A stretch of DNA of 20,259 bases from Bacteroides sp. (GTDB lineage: Bacteria; Bacteroidota; Bacteroidia; Bacteroidales; Bacteroidaceae). A program made the translations under genes and the position numbers. Below, one piece after another: positions 7,846 through 15,004 of this stretch (position 1 is its first letter; each line of letters begins with the position of its first letter). The stretch spans positions 8,864 through 29,122 of the forward strand of contig DXLM01000041.1 of assembly GCA_019414725.1 (NCBI GenBank), in the 5' to 3' direction. Below the pieces are notes generated by a model that saw nothing but the letters and a program-made list of their open reading frames with translations, ran no database searches and was not told where the DNA came from.

Positions 7846-8151
7846 ATGAGTCAGAAAATTAGAATTAAACTGAAATCTTACGATCACAATTTGGTAGACA
7901 AGTCTGCTGAGAAGATTGTGAGAACTGTGAAGGCTACAGGCGCTATTGTTAGCGGTCCTATTCCATTGCCAACTCACAAACGTGTGTTTACTGTAAACCG
8001 TTCAACTTTTGTTAATAAAAAGTCTCGTGAACAGTTTGAATTGTCTTCTTATAAAAGACTGATCGACATCTATAGCTCAACTGCTAAGACAGTAGATGCT
8101 TTGATGAAATTGGAATTACCAAGTGGAGTAGAAGTAGAAATTAAAGTTTAA
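7846..8151 (+). CDS. rpsJ: 30S ribosomal protein S10 (uS10)
   Basis: A 101-aa S10 (E. coli 103), part of the 30S head; as NusE it also joins NusB in antitermination complexes on rRNA transcripts. The N-terminus QKIRIKLKSYDHNLVD and the loop GAIVSGPIPLPTHKRVFTV are characteristic; the end ELPSGVEVEIKV matches the family. First gene of the S10 cluster, 90 nt after fusA and 32 nt after the leader hairpin. No SD; the ATG follows A/T-rich sequence. rplC follows after 21 nt. Confidence 0.99.
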   Translation: MSQKIRIKLKSYDHNLVDKSAEKIVRTVKATGAIVSGPIPLPTHKRVFTVNRSTFVNKKSREQFELSSYKRLIDIYSSTAKTVDALMKLELPSGVEVEIKV

Positions 8152-8172
8152 TAAATTTAAAAATTAACTGAA

Positions 8173-8790
8173 ATGCCAGGATTATTAGGAAAGAAAATCG
8201 GAATGACATCCGTTTTCAGTGCTGATGGTAAAAATGTACCATGCACTGTTATCGAAGCTGGTCCTTGTGTAGTTACTCAGATTAAGAGTGTAGAAAAAGA
8301 TGGCTATGCAGCTGTTCAGGTAGGTTTCCAAGACAAAAAGGAAAAGCATACTACAAAACCGTTGATGGGTCACTTTAAGAAAGCTGGAGTAACTCCAAAG
8401 AGACACTTGGCCGAGTTCAAAGATTTCTCAGAAGAATTGAATTTAGGTGATACTATCACTGTAGAATTGTTTAACGATGCTAGCTATGTAGACGTAATCG
8501 GTACTTCTAAAGGTAAAGGTTTCCAGGGTGTTGTTAAACGTCACGGATTTGGTGGTGTAGGTCAGACTACTCACGGTCAGCACAACCGTGCTCGTAAGCC
8601 GGGTTCTATCGGTGCTTGTTCTTACCCTGCAAAAGTATTCAAAGGAATGCGCATGGGTGGTCAAATGGGTGGTGACAGAGTAACTACTCACAACTTACAG
8701 GTATTAAAGGTAATTCCTGAACACAACTTGCTTTTGATCAAAGGTTCTGTTCCGGGTTGCAAAGGTTCAATCGTAATAATTGAGAAATAA
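8173..8790 (+). CDS. rplC: 50S ribosomal protein L3 (uL3)
   Basis: A 205-aa L3 (E. coli 209), an early assembly protein whose extension reaches near the peptidyl transferase centre. It starts MPGLLGKKIGMTSVF, where bacterial L3 typically has a G-x-K-x-GM-T motif. The long loop contains HGFGGVGQTTHGQHNRARKP and RMGGQMGGDRVTTHN; Gln164 in the latter aligns with the Gln methylated by PrmB in E. coli. Stop and next start overlap by one base (TAATG at 8788-8792), so translation of rplD is probably coupled. The start lacks an SD. Confidence 0.99.
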   Translation: MPGLLGKKIGMTSVFSADGKNVPCTVIEAGPCVVTQIKSVEKDGYAAVQVGFQDKKEKHTTKPLMGHFKKAGVTPKRHLAEFKDFSEELNLGDTITVELFNDASYVDVIGTSKGKGFQGVVKRHGFGGVGQTTHGQHNRARKPGSIGACSYPAKVFKGMRMGGQMGGDRVTTHNLQVLKVIPEHNLLLIKGSVPGCKGSIVIIEK

Positions 8791-9419
8791 TGGAAGTTAA
8801 CGTATTAAATATTAAGGGTGAAGATACCGGAAGAAAGGTTGCTTTGAATGAAGCTATCTTCGGAATCACTCCGAATGATCACGCTATCTATCTGGACGTA
8901 AAACAGTACATGGCTAATCAGCGCCAGGGAACTCATAAGTCTAAAGAAAGAAGCGAAATCAGTGGTTCTACTCGTAAATTAGGCCGTCAGAAAGGTGGAG
9001 GTGGTGCACGTCGTGGTGATATCAACTCTCCATTGTTGGTTGGTGGTGCTCGTGTATTTGGTCCAAAGCCACGTGATTATTGGTTCAAATTGAATAAGAA
9101 AGTAAAGACTTTGGCTCGTAAGTCTGCTTTGGCATATAAGGCTCAGGCTAACAATATCGTAGTAGTAGAAGACTTCACATTTGAAGCTCCTAAGACTAAA
9201 GAATTCGTAAATGTTGTGAATAATCTTAAAGTAGCTGGTAAAAAGCTGCTTATGGTTTTGCCGGAAGCAAATAAAAACGTATATTTGTCTGCTCGTAACT
9301 TAGAGCGTACAAATCTTGCAATTGCTTCTGCGCTGAATACTTACTCAGTATTGAACGCAGAAACTCTTGTTGTTACAGAGAGCGCATTGAAAGCTATCGA
9401 GGAAACCTTAGTTAAATAA
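8790..9419 (+). CDS. rplD: 50S ribosomal protein L4 (uL4)
   Basis: A 209-aa L4 (E. coli 201). Its globular domain sits on the subunit surface and its extended loop lines the exit tunnel; the loop is visible as TRKLGRQKGGGGARRGD and the following GGARVFGPKPRDY (residues about 60-97). In E. coli, L4 represses its own S10 operon at both transcription and translation. Whether it does so here is unknown, but the leader hairpin before rpsJ is an obvious place to look. The ATG shares its first base with the rplC stop, so coupling is likely. Confidence 0.99.
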   Translation: MEVNVLNIKGEDTGRKVALNEAIFGITPNDHAIYLDVKQYMANQRQGTHKSKERSEISGSTRKLGRQKGGGGARRGDINSPLLVGGARVFGPKPRDYWFKLNKKVKTLARKSALAYKAQANNIVVVEDFTFEAPKTKEFVNVVNNLKVAGKKLLMVLPEANKNVYLSARNLERTNLAIASALNTYSVLNAETLVVTESALKAIEETLVK

Positions 9420-9421
9420 TT

Positions 9422-9439
9422 AAAGGAGGCTGAAGTAAT
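9422..9439 (+). promoter_or_regulatory. Strong Shine-Dalgarno sequence before rplW
   Basis: AAAGGAGG (9422-9429) with a 10-nt spacer to ATG at 9440, in a 20-nt gap. It is exceptional among neighbours, most of which have no SD. Confidence 0.75.
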
Positions 9440-9730
9440 ATGGGAATGATTATTAAACCGTTGGTTACAGAAAAAATGACGGCAATATCTGAAAAGTTCA
9501 ACCGCTTTGGATTTATTGTTCGTCCTGAAGCTAACAAATTAGAAATTAAGAGCGAAATCGAGGCTTTGTATAACGTAACTGTTGTTGATGTGAATACTAT
9601 CCGTTACGCAGGAAAGAACAAGAGCCGTTATACTAAATCAGGTCTTATCAATGGACGTACTAATGCTTATAAAAAAGCTATCGTTACATTGAAAGAAGGT
9701 GATACTATTGATTTTTATAGCAATATTTAA
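9440..9730 (+). CDS. rplW: 50S ribosomal protein L23 (uL23)
   Basis: A 96-aa L23 (E. coli 100), located at the tunnel exit where it docks trigger factor and SRP. IIKPLVTEKMT at the N-terminus and the central FIVRPEANKLEIKSEIEALY pattern (residues about 29-48) identify it; the loop TIRYAGKNKSRYTKSG is the rRNA-binding extension. It is preceded by a perfect AGGAGG, which fixes the ATG at 9440 and gives MGMIIKPLV; an in-frame ATG two codons later is the only close alternative. rplB follows after 7 nt. Confidence 0.98.
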   Translation: MGMIIKPLVTEKMTAISEKFNRFGFIVRPEANKLEIKSEIEALYNVTVVDVNTIRYAGKNKSRYTKSGLINGRTNAYKKAIVTLKEGDTIDFYSNI

Positions 9731-9737
9731 ATAAAAG

Positions 9738-10559
9738 ATGGCAGTACGTAAATTTAAGCCCACAACACCGGGGCAGAGACACAAAATTATTGGTACTTTT
9801 GAAGAAATTACTGCATCGGTACCAGAAAAATCTCTTGTATATGGAAAGCGTTCTACTGGTGGTCGTAACCATGTAGGTAAAATGACAATGCGCTATATCG
9901 GTGGCGGTCATAAGAGAAAATTCCGTATTATTGATTTCAAGAGAAATAAAGACGGTGTTCCAGCAGTTGTTAAAACAATTGAATACGATCCGAACCGTTC
10001 AGCTCGTATCGCGTTGTTGTTTTATGCTGATGGTGAAAAAAGATATATTATTGCTCCTAATGGATTGCAAGTTGGTAGCACTTTGATGTCTGGAGCGAAT
10101 GCGGCGCCTGAGATTGGTAACGCACTTCCTCTCGAAAACATCCCTGTCGGTACTGTAATTCATAACATTGAGTTGCGTCCAGGACAAGGTGCTGCATTGG
10201 TAAGATCGGCTGGTAATTTTGCTCAGTTGACTTCTCGTGAAGGTAAATACTGTGTAATCAAGTTGCCTTCAGGTGAAGTAAGACAAATCTTAAGTGCTTG
10301 TAAAGCTACAGTTGGTAGTGTTGGTAATTCAGACCATGCTTTGGAAGCTTCAGGTAAGGCTGGACGTTCTCGTTGGTTAGGTCGTCGTCCTCACAACCGT
10401 GGTGTTGTTATGAACCCTGTTGATCACCCGATGGGTGGTGGTGAAGGACGTCAGTCAGGAGGTCACCCAAGATCACGTACAGGCTTGTATGCTAAGGGCT
10501 TGAAGACAAGAGCACCTAAGAAACAGTCTTCTAAGTATATTATTGAAAGAAGAAAATAA
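9738..10559 (+). CDS. rplB: 50S ribosomal protein L2 (uL2)
   Basis: A 273-aa L2, the same length as E. coli, needed for subunit association and the peptidyl transferase centre. The N-terminus VRKFKPTTPGQRHK and the OB and SH3-like body are followed by the signature NPVDHPMGGGEGRQSGGHP; His230 corresponds to the conserved His near residue 229 of E. coli. The basic C-terminus ends KYIIERRK. The start, 7 nt after rplW, has no SD, so reinitiation from rplW is plausible. rpsS follows after 24 nt. Confidence 0.99.
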   Translation: MAVRKFKPTTPGQRHKIIGTFEEITASVPEKSLVYGKRSTGGRNHVGKMTMRYIGGGHKRKFRIIDFKRNKDGVPAVVKTIEYDPNRSARIALLFYADGEKRYIIAPNGLQVGSTLMSGANAAPEIGNALPLENIPVGTVIHNIELRPGQGAALVRSAGNFAQLTSREGKYCVIKLPSGEVRQILSACKATVGSVGNSDHALEASGKAGRSRWLGRRPHNRGVVMNPVDHPMGGGEGRQSGGHPRSRTGLYAKGLKTRAPKKQSSKYIIERRK

Positions 10560-10583
10560 TAACAACTGATTAATTGAGTATTT

Positions 10584-10853
10584 ATGAGTCGTTCATTAAA
10601 AAAAGGTCCATATATTAATGTAAAACTGGAAAACAAAGTGCTCGCTATGAATGAAAGCGGCAAGAAGTCAGTTGTTAAAACATGGGCTAGAGCTTCAATG
10701 ATTTCGCCTGATTTTGTAGGGCATACAATTGCAGTTCATAACGGAAACAAATTTATTCCTGTTTACGTTACTGAAAACATGGTTGGTCATAAGTTGGGAG
10801 AGTTTGCTCCAACTCGTACTTTCCGTGGTCATGCAGGTAACAAGAAAAAATAA
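10584..10853 (+). CDS. rpsS: 30S ribosomal protein S19 (uS19)
   Basis: An 89-aa S19 (E. coli 92) from the 30S head, partner of S13 and part of intersubunit bridge B1a. The N-terminus MSRSLKKGPYINVKL and the C-terminal half, with TWARASMISPDFVGHTIAVH and KLGEFAPTRTFRGH, are textbook. No SD; the start lies 24 nt after rplB in A/T-rich sequence. rplV follows after 36 nt of A/T-rich sequence. Confidence 0.99.
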   Translation: MSRSLKKGPYINVKLENKVLAMNESGKKSVVKTWARASMISPDFVGHTIAVHNGNKFIPVYVTENMVGHKLGEFAPTRTFRGHAGNKKK

Positions 10854-10889
10854 CAGGACACACTTATTGAAATAATAAAGTAATAAATA

Positions 10890-11297
10890 ATGGGAGCAAG
10901 AAAAAAAATATCGGCTGAAAAAAGAAAAGAAGCCCTTAAGACCATGTATTTTGCAAAATTGCAAAATGTGCCTACTTCTCCGCGTAAAATGCGTCTCGTT
11001 GCTGATATGATTCGCGGTATGGAGGTTAATAGAGCACTTGGTGTATTGAAGTTTTCTTCTAAGGAAGCTTCTGCAAGAGTGGAAAAACTGTTGCGCTCTG
11101 CTATTGCTAACTGGGAACAGAAAAACGAACGCAAAGCTGAAGATGGTGAACTTTTTGTAACTAAGATTTTTGTTGACGGAGGAGCAACTCTGAAAAGAAT
11201 GAGACCGGCTCCACAGGGTAGAGGTTACAGAATTCGTAAACGTTCAAACCATGTAACTTTGTTCGTTGATTCTAAAAATACTAATGATAAAAATTAA
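10890..11297 (+). CDS. rplV: 50S ribosomal protein L22 (uL22)
   Basis: A 135-aa L22, longer than the 110 residues of E. coli because of a basic N-terminal extension (MGARKKISAEKRKEALKT) and a Lys/Asn-rich tail. The core starts at KLQNVPTSPRKMRLVADMIRG. The long beta-hairpin that lines the exit tunnel near the macrolide site is visible as DGGATLKRMRPAPQGRGYRI. The extension is in frame with the only upstream ATG after the rpsS stop, so I accept this start, although the codon context has no SD. rpsC follows after 6 nt. Confidence 0.98.
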   Translation: MGARKKISAEKRKEALKTMYFAKLQNVPTSPRKMRLVADMIRGMEVNRALGVLKFSSKEASARVEKLLRSAIANWEQKNERKAEDGELFVTKIFVDGGATLKRMRPAPQGRGYRIRKRSNHVTLFVDSKNTNDKN

Positions 11298-11303
11298 GAG
11301 TAG

Positions 11304-12035
11304 ATGGGACAGAAAGTTAATCCGATAAGTAACCGTTTAGGAATTATCAGAGGATGGGATTCTAATTGGTACGGTGGCAAGAATTATGGTGATGCTTTAT
11401 TGGAAGATAGCAAAATTCGTAAATATCTGAATGCCAGACTTGCAAAAGCCAGCGTTTCAAGAATCGTAATTGAACGTACTCTGAAGTTGGTGACAATTAC
11501 TGTATGTACTGCTCGCCCAGGTATTATCATTGGTAAAGGTGGTCAGGAAGTTGATAAGTTGAAAGAAGAGTTGAAGAAGATCACCGATAAGGATATCCAG
11601 ATTAATATCTTCGAAGTGAAGAAACCCGAACTCGACGCTGTGATTGTTGCTAATAATATCGCTCGCCAGGTTGAAGGTAAGATTGCTTACCGCCGCGCTA
11701 TTAAAATGGCTATTGCCAATACAATGCGTATGGGAGCTGAAGGTATCAAGGTACTGATTTCAGGTCGTTTGAATGGTGCTGAAATGGCACGTTCTGAAAT
11801 GTATAAGGAAGGTCGTACTCCGTTGCATACTTTCCGTGCAGATATTGACTATTGTCATGCTGAAGCTTTGACAAAAGTTGGCTTGCTGGGTATCAAAGTA
11901 TGGATTTGCCGTGGTGAAGTTTATGGTAAACGTGAGTTAGCTCCTAACTTCACTCAGAGCAAGGAAAACAACCGTGGTGGAAACGGTAATAATGGAGGAA
12001 AGAACTTCCGTAGAAAGAAAAACAACAATCGCTAA
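11304..12035 (+). CDS. rpsC: 30S ribosomal protein S3 (uS3)
   Basis: A 243-aa S3 (E. coli 233), at the mRNA entry channel, with helicase-associated function. It starts MGQKVNPISNRLGIIRGWDS. The KH domain has RPGIIIGKGG with the GxxG loop at residues 77-80. The C-terminal domain contains RLNGAEMARSE and WICRGEVYGKRE. After the fold ends (about residue 213), a low-complexity Asn/Gly/Lys/Arg-rich tail of about 30 residues follows, with RGGNGNNGGKNF. The tail is probably disordered and RNA-contacting (inference). The start lies 6 nt after rplV; there is no SD. Confidence 0.99.
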   Translation: MGQKVNPISNRLGIIRGWDSNWYGGKNYGDALLEDSKIRKYLNARLAKASVSRIVIERTLKLVTITVCTARPGIIIGKGGQEVDKLKEELKKITDKDIQINIFEVKKPELDAVIVANNIARQVEGKIAYRRAIKMAIANTMRMGAEGIKVLISGRLNGAEMARSEMYKEGRTPLHTFRADIDYCHAEALTKVGLLGIKVWICRGEVYGKRELAPNFTQSKENNRGGNGNNGGKNFRRKKNNNR

Positions 12036-12056
12036 CGAATTTGAATTTTAGGAATT

Positions 12057-12488
12057 ATGTTACAACCGAAAAAGACAAAATTCAGAAGACAGCAGAAAGG
12101 TAGCGCTAAAGGTAATGCCCAGAGAGGACACCAGTTGGCTTTCGGTACATTTGGTATCAAGTCATTACAGACTAAGTGGATTACTGGACGTCAGATTGAA
12201 GCAGCTCGTATTGCTGTAACAAGATATATGCAGCGTCAGGGTCAGATTTGGATCCGTATTTTCCCGGACAAACCTATTACTCGTAAACCTGCTGATGTAC
12301 GTATGGGTAAAGGTAAAGGTTCTCCCGAAGGATTTGTAGCTCCTGTAACTCCGGGTCGTATTTTGATCGAAGTAGAAGGAGTTTCTTTTGATGTAGCTAA
12401 AGAAGCTTTGCGCCTTGCAGCACAGAAACTTCCTGTTACAACTAAGTTTATTGTTAGACGTGATTACGACGCAAGTCAAAATGCTTAA
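12057..12488 (+). CDS. rplP: 50S ribosomal protein L16 (uL16)
   Basis: A 143-aa L16 (E. coli 136) that organises the A-site tRNA region of the 50S subunit. Diagnostic stretches are MLQPKKTKFRRQQKG at the N-terminus, WITGRQIEAARIAVTRYMQR, and RMGKGKGSPEGFVAPV in the A-site loop. The motif hydroxylated on Arg by the YcfD oxygenase in E. coli falls in this loop region; whether that occurs here is unknown. The start is preceded by TTTAGGAATT, a weak AGGA match at best. rpmC begins 5 nt after the stop. Confidence 0.99.
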   Translation: MLQPKKTKFRRQQKGSAKGNAQRGHQLAFGTFGIKSLQTKWITGRQIEAARIAVTRYMQRQGQIWIRIFPDKPITRKPADVRMGKGKGSPEGFVAPVTPGRILIEVEGVSFDVAKEALRLAAQKLPVTTKFIVRRDYDASQNA

Positions 12489-12493
12489 TTGAT

Positions 12494-12688
12494 ATGAAGA
12501 TTGCAGAAATTAGAGAAATAGCTACCAACGAATTGGCAGAAAGAATTCAGACTGAAGTTGCCAATTACAATCAAATGGTTTTAAATCATTCGATCTCTCC
12601 GCTGGAAAATCCTGCACAGATTAAGAAATTACGCAGAACAATTGCGCGTATGAAAGCAGAATTGCGTCAGAGAGAACTTAACAAATAA
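12494..12688 (+). CDS. rpmC: 50S ribosomal protein L29 (uL29)
   Basis: A 64-aa helical L29 (E. coli 63) near the tunnel exit beside L23. It opens MKIAEIREIATNELAERI and ends with LRRTIARMKAELRQRE, the typical two-helix pattern. It starts 5 nt after the rplP stop with no SD, and rpsQ begins 2 nt after its own stop. Such tight packing suggests translation by reinitiation along rplP-rpmC-rpsQ-rplN. Confidence 0.98.
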   Translation: MKIAEIREIATNELAERIQTEVANYNQMVLNHSISPLENPAQIKKLRRTIARMKAELRQRELNK

Positions 12689-12690
12689 TA

Positions 12691-12957
12691 ATGGTCCTCA
12701 TGGAAGCTAGAAATTTAAGAAAAGAAAGAACAGGTGTTGTAGTAAGCAATAAGATGGATAAGACCATTACTGTTGCTGCTAAGTTTAAAGAAAAACACCC
12801 TATTTATGGTAAGTTCGTTTCTAAAACGAAAAAATACCATGCTCATGATGAAAAGAATGAATGTAATGTAGGTGATACAGTACACATCATGGAAACTCGT
12901 CCTTTGAGCAAAACTAAGAGATGGAGATTGGTTGAAATAATTGAAAGAGCTAAGTAA
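12691..12957 (+). CDS. rpsQ: 30S ribosomal protein S17 (uS17)
   Basis: An OB-fold S17 that binds the 5' domain of 16S rRNA early in assembly. GVVVSNKMDKTITVA, KHPIYGKFVSKTKKYHAHDE and ETRPLSKTKRWRLVEII are diagnostic. Two starts are possible: ATG 12691 (MVLMEARN, 88 aa, 2 nt after the rpmC stop) and ATG 12700 (MEARNLRK, 85 aa), which is nearer the 84 residues of E. coli. Neither has an SD. I give the longer frame; the shorter is equally likely. The stop is unambiguous, and rplN starts 2 nt later. Confidence 0.95.
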   Translation: MVLMEARNLRKERTGVVVSNKMDKTITVAAKFKEKHPIYGKFVSKTKKYHAHDEKNECNVGDTVHIMETRPLSKTKRWRLVEIIERAK

Positions 12958-12959
12958 TT

Positions 12960-13325
12960 ATGATACAAGTAGAATCCAGACTTACAGTGTGTGACAACAG
13001 TGGCGCTAAAGAAGCTCTTTGTATCCGCGTATTAGGCGGTACGAAGAGACGTTACGCTTCTGTAGGGGATGTCATTGTAGTTTCTATCAAGAGTGTAATC
13101 CCCTCTAGTGATGTTAAAAAAGGTGCAGTATCAAAGGCTTTAATTGTACGTACTAAGAAAGAAATCCGTCGTGCTGATGGTTCTTATATTCGTTTTGATG
13201 ATAATGCTTGCGTATTGTTGAATAATGCAGGTGAAATTAGAGGAAGTCGTATTTTTGGCCCTGTTGCAAGAGAGTTGCGTGCTGCAAACATGAAAGTGGT
13301 ATCACTTGCACCTGAAGTACTTTAA
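12960..13325 (+). CDS. rplN: 50S ribosomal protein L14 (uL14)
   Basis: A 121-aa L14 (E. coli 123), a five-strand barrel at the subunit interface forming bridges B5 and B8 and the binding site of silencing factor RsfS. MIQVESRLTVCDNSGAKEA at the start and NNAGEIRGSRIFGPVAREL near the end identify it. It opens the spc-type gene order, yet only 2 nt separate it from rpsQ, so the S10 and spc sets are continuous here. No SD. rplX follows after 20 nt. Confidence 0.99.
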   Translation: MIQVESRLTVCDNSGAKEALCIRVLGGTKRRYASVGDVIVVSIKSVIPSSDVKKGAVSKALIVRTKKEIRRADGSYIRFDDNACVLLNNAGEIRGSRIFGPVARELRAANMKVVSLAPEVL

Positions 13326-13345
13326 TTTTGTAAAAGATTTAAGTA

Positions 13346-13669
13346 ATGAGTAAATTACATATTAAAAAAGGCGATACAGTTTACGTAAACTCTGGTGAAG
13401 ACAAGGGTAAAACTGGCCGCGTGTTGAAAGTTCTTGTTAAAGAAGGACGTGCACTGGTTGAAGGTATCAACATGGTATCAAAGAGCACTAAACCTAATGC
13501 AAAGAATCCTCAGGGTGGTATTGTGAAGCAGGAAGCACCTATTCACATCTCTAACCTGAATCCGGTTGATCCTAAGACAGGTAAACCGACACGTGTTGGT
13601 AGAAGAGAAAGTTCTGATGGAAGAACATTTGTTCGTTATGCTAAAAAATCAGGAGAGGAGATTAAATAA
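13346..13669 (+). CDS. rplX: 50S ribosomal protein L24 (uL24)
   Basis: A 107-aa L24 (E. coli 104), an assembly initiator protein near the tunnel exit. The KOW motif is at the N-terminus: KGDTVYVNSGEDKGKTGRVL (residues about 8-27). SNLNPVDPKTGKPTRVGRR follows in the C-terminal half. Its last codons, SGEEIK, also supply the strong SD of rplE, and its stop overlaps the rplE start by one base (TAATG 13667-13671). Confidence 0.99.
   Translation: MSKLHIKKGDTVYVNSGEDKGKTGRVLKVLVKEGRALVEGINMVSKSTKPNAKNPQGGIVKQEAPIHISNLNPVDPKTGKPTRVGRRESSDGRTFVRYAKKSGEEIK
13656..13668 (+). promoter_or_regulatory. Strong Shine-Dalgarno sequence before rplE
   Basis: AGGAG (13656-13660, within AGGAGAGGAG) with an 8-nt spacer to ATG 13669, embedded in the 3' end of rplX. 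Confidence 0.65.
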
Positions 13670-14226
13670 TGAGTAATACTGCTAGCCTTAAGAAAGAATA
13701 TGCAGAGCGCATTGCTCCTGCGTTGAAGAATCAGTTCCAGTATACTTCATCTATGCAGATTCCTAAGCTGAAGAAGATTGTTATCAATCAGGGTTTGGGT
13801 ATGGCTGTAGCTGATAAGAAAATTATCGATGTTGCTATCAATGAACTGACAGCAATTACCGGTCAGAAAGCTGTTGCAACTGTTTCTCGTAAAGATATCG
13901 CAAACTTTAAGTTGCGTAAAAAAATGCCTATCGGTGTAATGGTAACTTTACGTCGTGAAAGAATGTATGAATTCCTTGAAAAGCTTGTTCGTGTAGCTTT
14001 GCCACGTATCCGTGACTTCAAAGGTATCGAAAGCAAGTTGGACGGAAGAGGTAATTATACTTTGGGTATTCAGGAACAAATCATTTTCCCTGAAATAAAT
14101 ATCGATAGTATTACTAAAATTCTCGGAATGAATATTACCTTTGTAACCTCTGCTCAAACAGACGAAGAAGGTTATGCTTTGTTGAAGGAATTCGGTTTAC
14201 CGTTTAAAAACGCTAAAAAAGATTGA
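13669..14226 (+). CDS. rplE: 50S ribosomal protein L5 (uL5)
   Basis: A 185-aa L5 (E. coli 179) that binds 5S rRNA with L18, contacts P-site tRNA and forms bridge B1b with S13. KLKKIVINQGLGMAVADKK, the GQKAVATVSRKDIANFKLR region and a C-terminal TSAQTDEEGYALLKEFGLPF are characteristic. It has a strong SD and a one-base overlap with rplX, so both direct initiation and coupling are possible. rpsN begins 6 nt after the stop. Confidence 0.99.
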   Translation: MSNTASLKKEYAERIAPALKNQFQYTSSMQIPKLKKIVINQGLGMAVADKKIIDVAINELTAITGQKAVATVSRKDIANFKLRKKMPIGVMVTLRRERMYEFLEKLVRVALPRIRDFKGIESKLDGRGNYTLGIQEQIIFPEINIDSITKILGMNITFVTSAQTDEEGYALLKEFGLPFKNAKKD

Positions 14227-14232
14227 TAAGAT

Positions 14233-14532
14233 ATGGCAAAAGAATCAATGAAGGCTCGTGAAGTAAGAAGAGCCAAACTGGTAGCCAAATATGCTGAGAA
14301 ACGTGCTGCGTTGAAGAAGATTGTTAATACTGGTGATCCTGCTGAAGCTTTTGAAGCTGCACAGAAATTGCAGGCACTGCCTAAGAATTCCAATCCTATT
14401 CGCTTGCACAACCGTTGTAAACTGACTGGTCGTCCTAAAGGATATATGCGTCAGTTCGGTATTTCACGTATTCAGTTCCGTGAAATGGCATCAAACGGTT
14501 TAATCCCGGGCGTTAAGAAAGCAAGCTGGTAA
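14233..14532 (+). CDS. rpsN: 30S ribosomal protein S14 (uS14), zinc-independent type
   Basis: A 99-aa S14 of the long, zinc-free class (E. coli 101). It starts MAKESMKAREVRRAKLV and has LPKNSNPIRLHNRCKLTGRP, then YMRQFGISRIQFREMA. The short zinc-binding class is about 61 aa with two CxxC pairs; here only one Cys remains (NRCKLTGRP), so no zinc site can form. The C-terminus IPGVKKASW is standard. Six nt separate it from rplE; no SD. A 58-nt gap with a small hairpin follows. Confidence 0.99.
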   Translation: MAKESMKAREVRRAKLVAKYAEKRAALKKIVNTGDPAEAFEAAQKLQALPKNSNPIRLHNRCKLTGRPKGYMRQFGISRIQFREMASNGLIPGVKKASW

Positions 14533-14544
14533 ATTTTTTTATTA

Positions 14545-14578
14545 TTAAATATTGTCAGGGTAGTCCTGATTAATTTAA
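14545..14578 (+). promoter_or_regulatory. Imperfect hairpin upstream of rpsH
   Basis: TTAAAT (14545-14550) pairs with ATTTAA (14573-14578), and TCAGG (14555-14559) with CCTGA (14565-14569), separated by a small internal loop; the apical loop is GTAGT. It lies in the longest gap of the spc set, 12 nt before the rpsH ATG. S8 controls spc genes in E. coli by binding mRNA near rplE, so an S8 site here is conceivable but unproven. Confidence 0.3.
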
Positions 14579-14590
14579 CAATTTATTTTT

Positions 14591-14986
14591 ATGACAGATC
14601 CAATCGCAGATTATCTCACAAGATTGAGAAATGCAATTAGTGCTAAGCACAGAGTTGTAGAAGTACCTGCTTCAAACTTGAAAAAAGAAATTACTAAGAT
14701 TCTGTTTGACAAAGGTTACATTCTGAACTACAAATTTGTAGAAGATGGTCCTCAAGGAACTATCAAGGTTGCTTTGAAGTATGATGCTGTTAACAAAGTT
14801 AACGCTATCAAAAAACTTGAAAGAGTATCTACTCCGGGTATGCGTAAGTATACCGGCTACAAAGACATGCCGAGAGTTATTAATGGATTAGGTATTGCTA
14901 TTATATCTACTTCCAAAGGTGTGATGACAGACAAGGAAGCTGCTGCATTGAAAATCGGTGGTGAAGTTCTTTGTTATGTATATTAA
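14591..14986 (+). CDS. rpsH: 30S ribosomal protein S8 (uS8)
   Basis: A 131-aa S8 (E. coli 130), a primary binder of the 16S central domain. MTDPIADYLTRLRNAISAKH opens the protein. The C-terminal half has RVSTPGMRKYTGYKDMPRV, GLGIAIISTSKGVMTDKEA and GGEVLCYVY, the RNA-binding signature. In E. coli it is the translational repressor of the spc operon. The start has no SD (TTTATTTTTATG). rplF follows after 18 nt with a strong SD. Confidence 0.99.
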   Translation: MTDPIADYLTRLRNAISAKHRVVEVPASNLKKEITKILFDKGYILNYKFVEDGPQGTIKVALKYDAVNKVNAIKKLERVSTPGMRKYTGYKDMPRVINGLGIAIISTSKGVMTDKEAAALKIGGEVLCYVY

Positions 14987-14989
14987 TGT

Positions 14990-15004
14990 AGGAGGATATA
15001 AACT
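14990..15004 (+). promoter_or_regulatory. Strong Shine-Dalgarno sequence before rplF
   Basis: AGGAGG (14990-14995) with a 9-nt spacer to ATG 15005, within the 18-nt rpsH-rplF gap. Confidence 0.75.

Noticed and set aside
13323..13330. TAATTTTG before rplX as a promoter -7 element
   Set aside because: Matches TAnnTTTG but has no TTTG-like box about 19 nt upstream (TATC there). In A/T-rich DNA such 8-mers arise often by chance.
14534..14540. Seven T after rpsN as a terminator
   Set aside because: No stable stem precedes the T-run; the hairpin nearby lies downstream of it.
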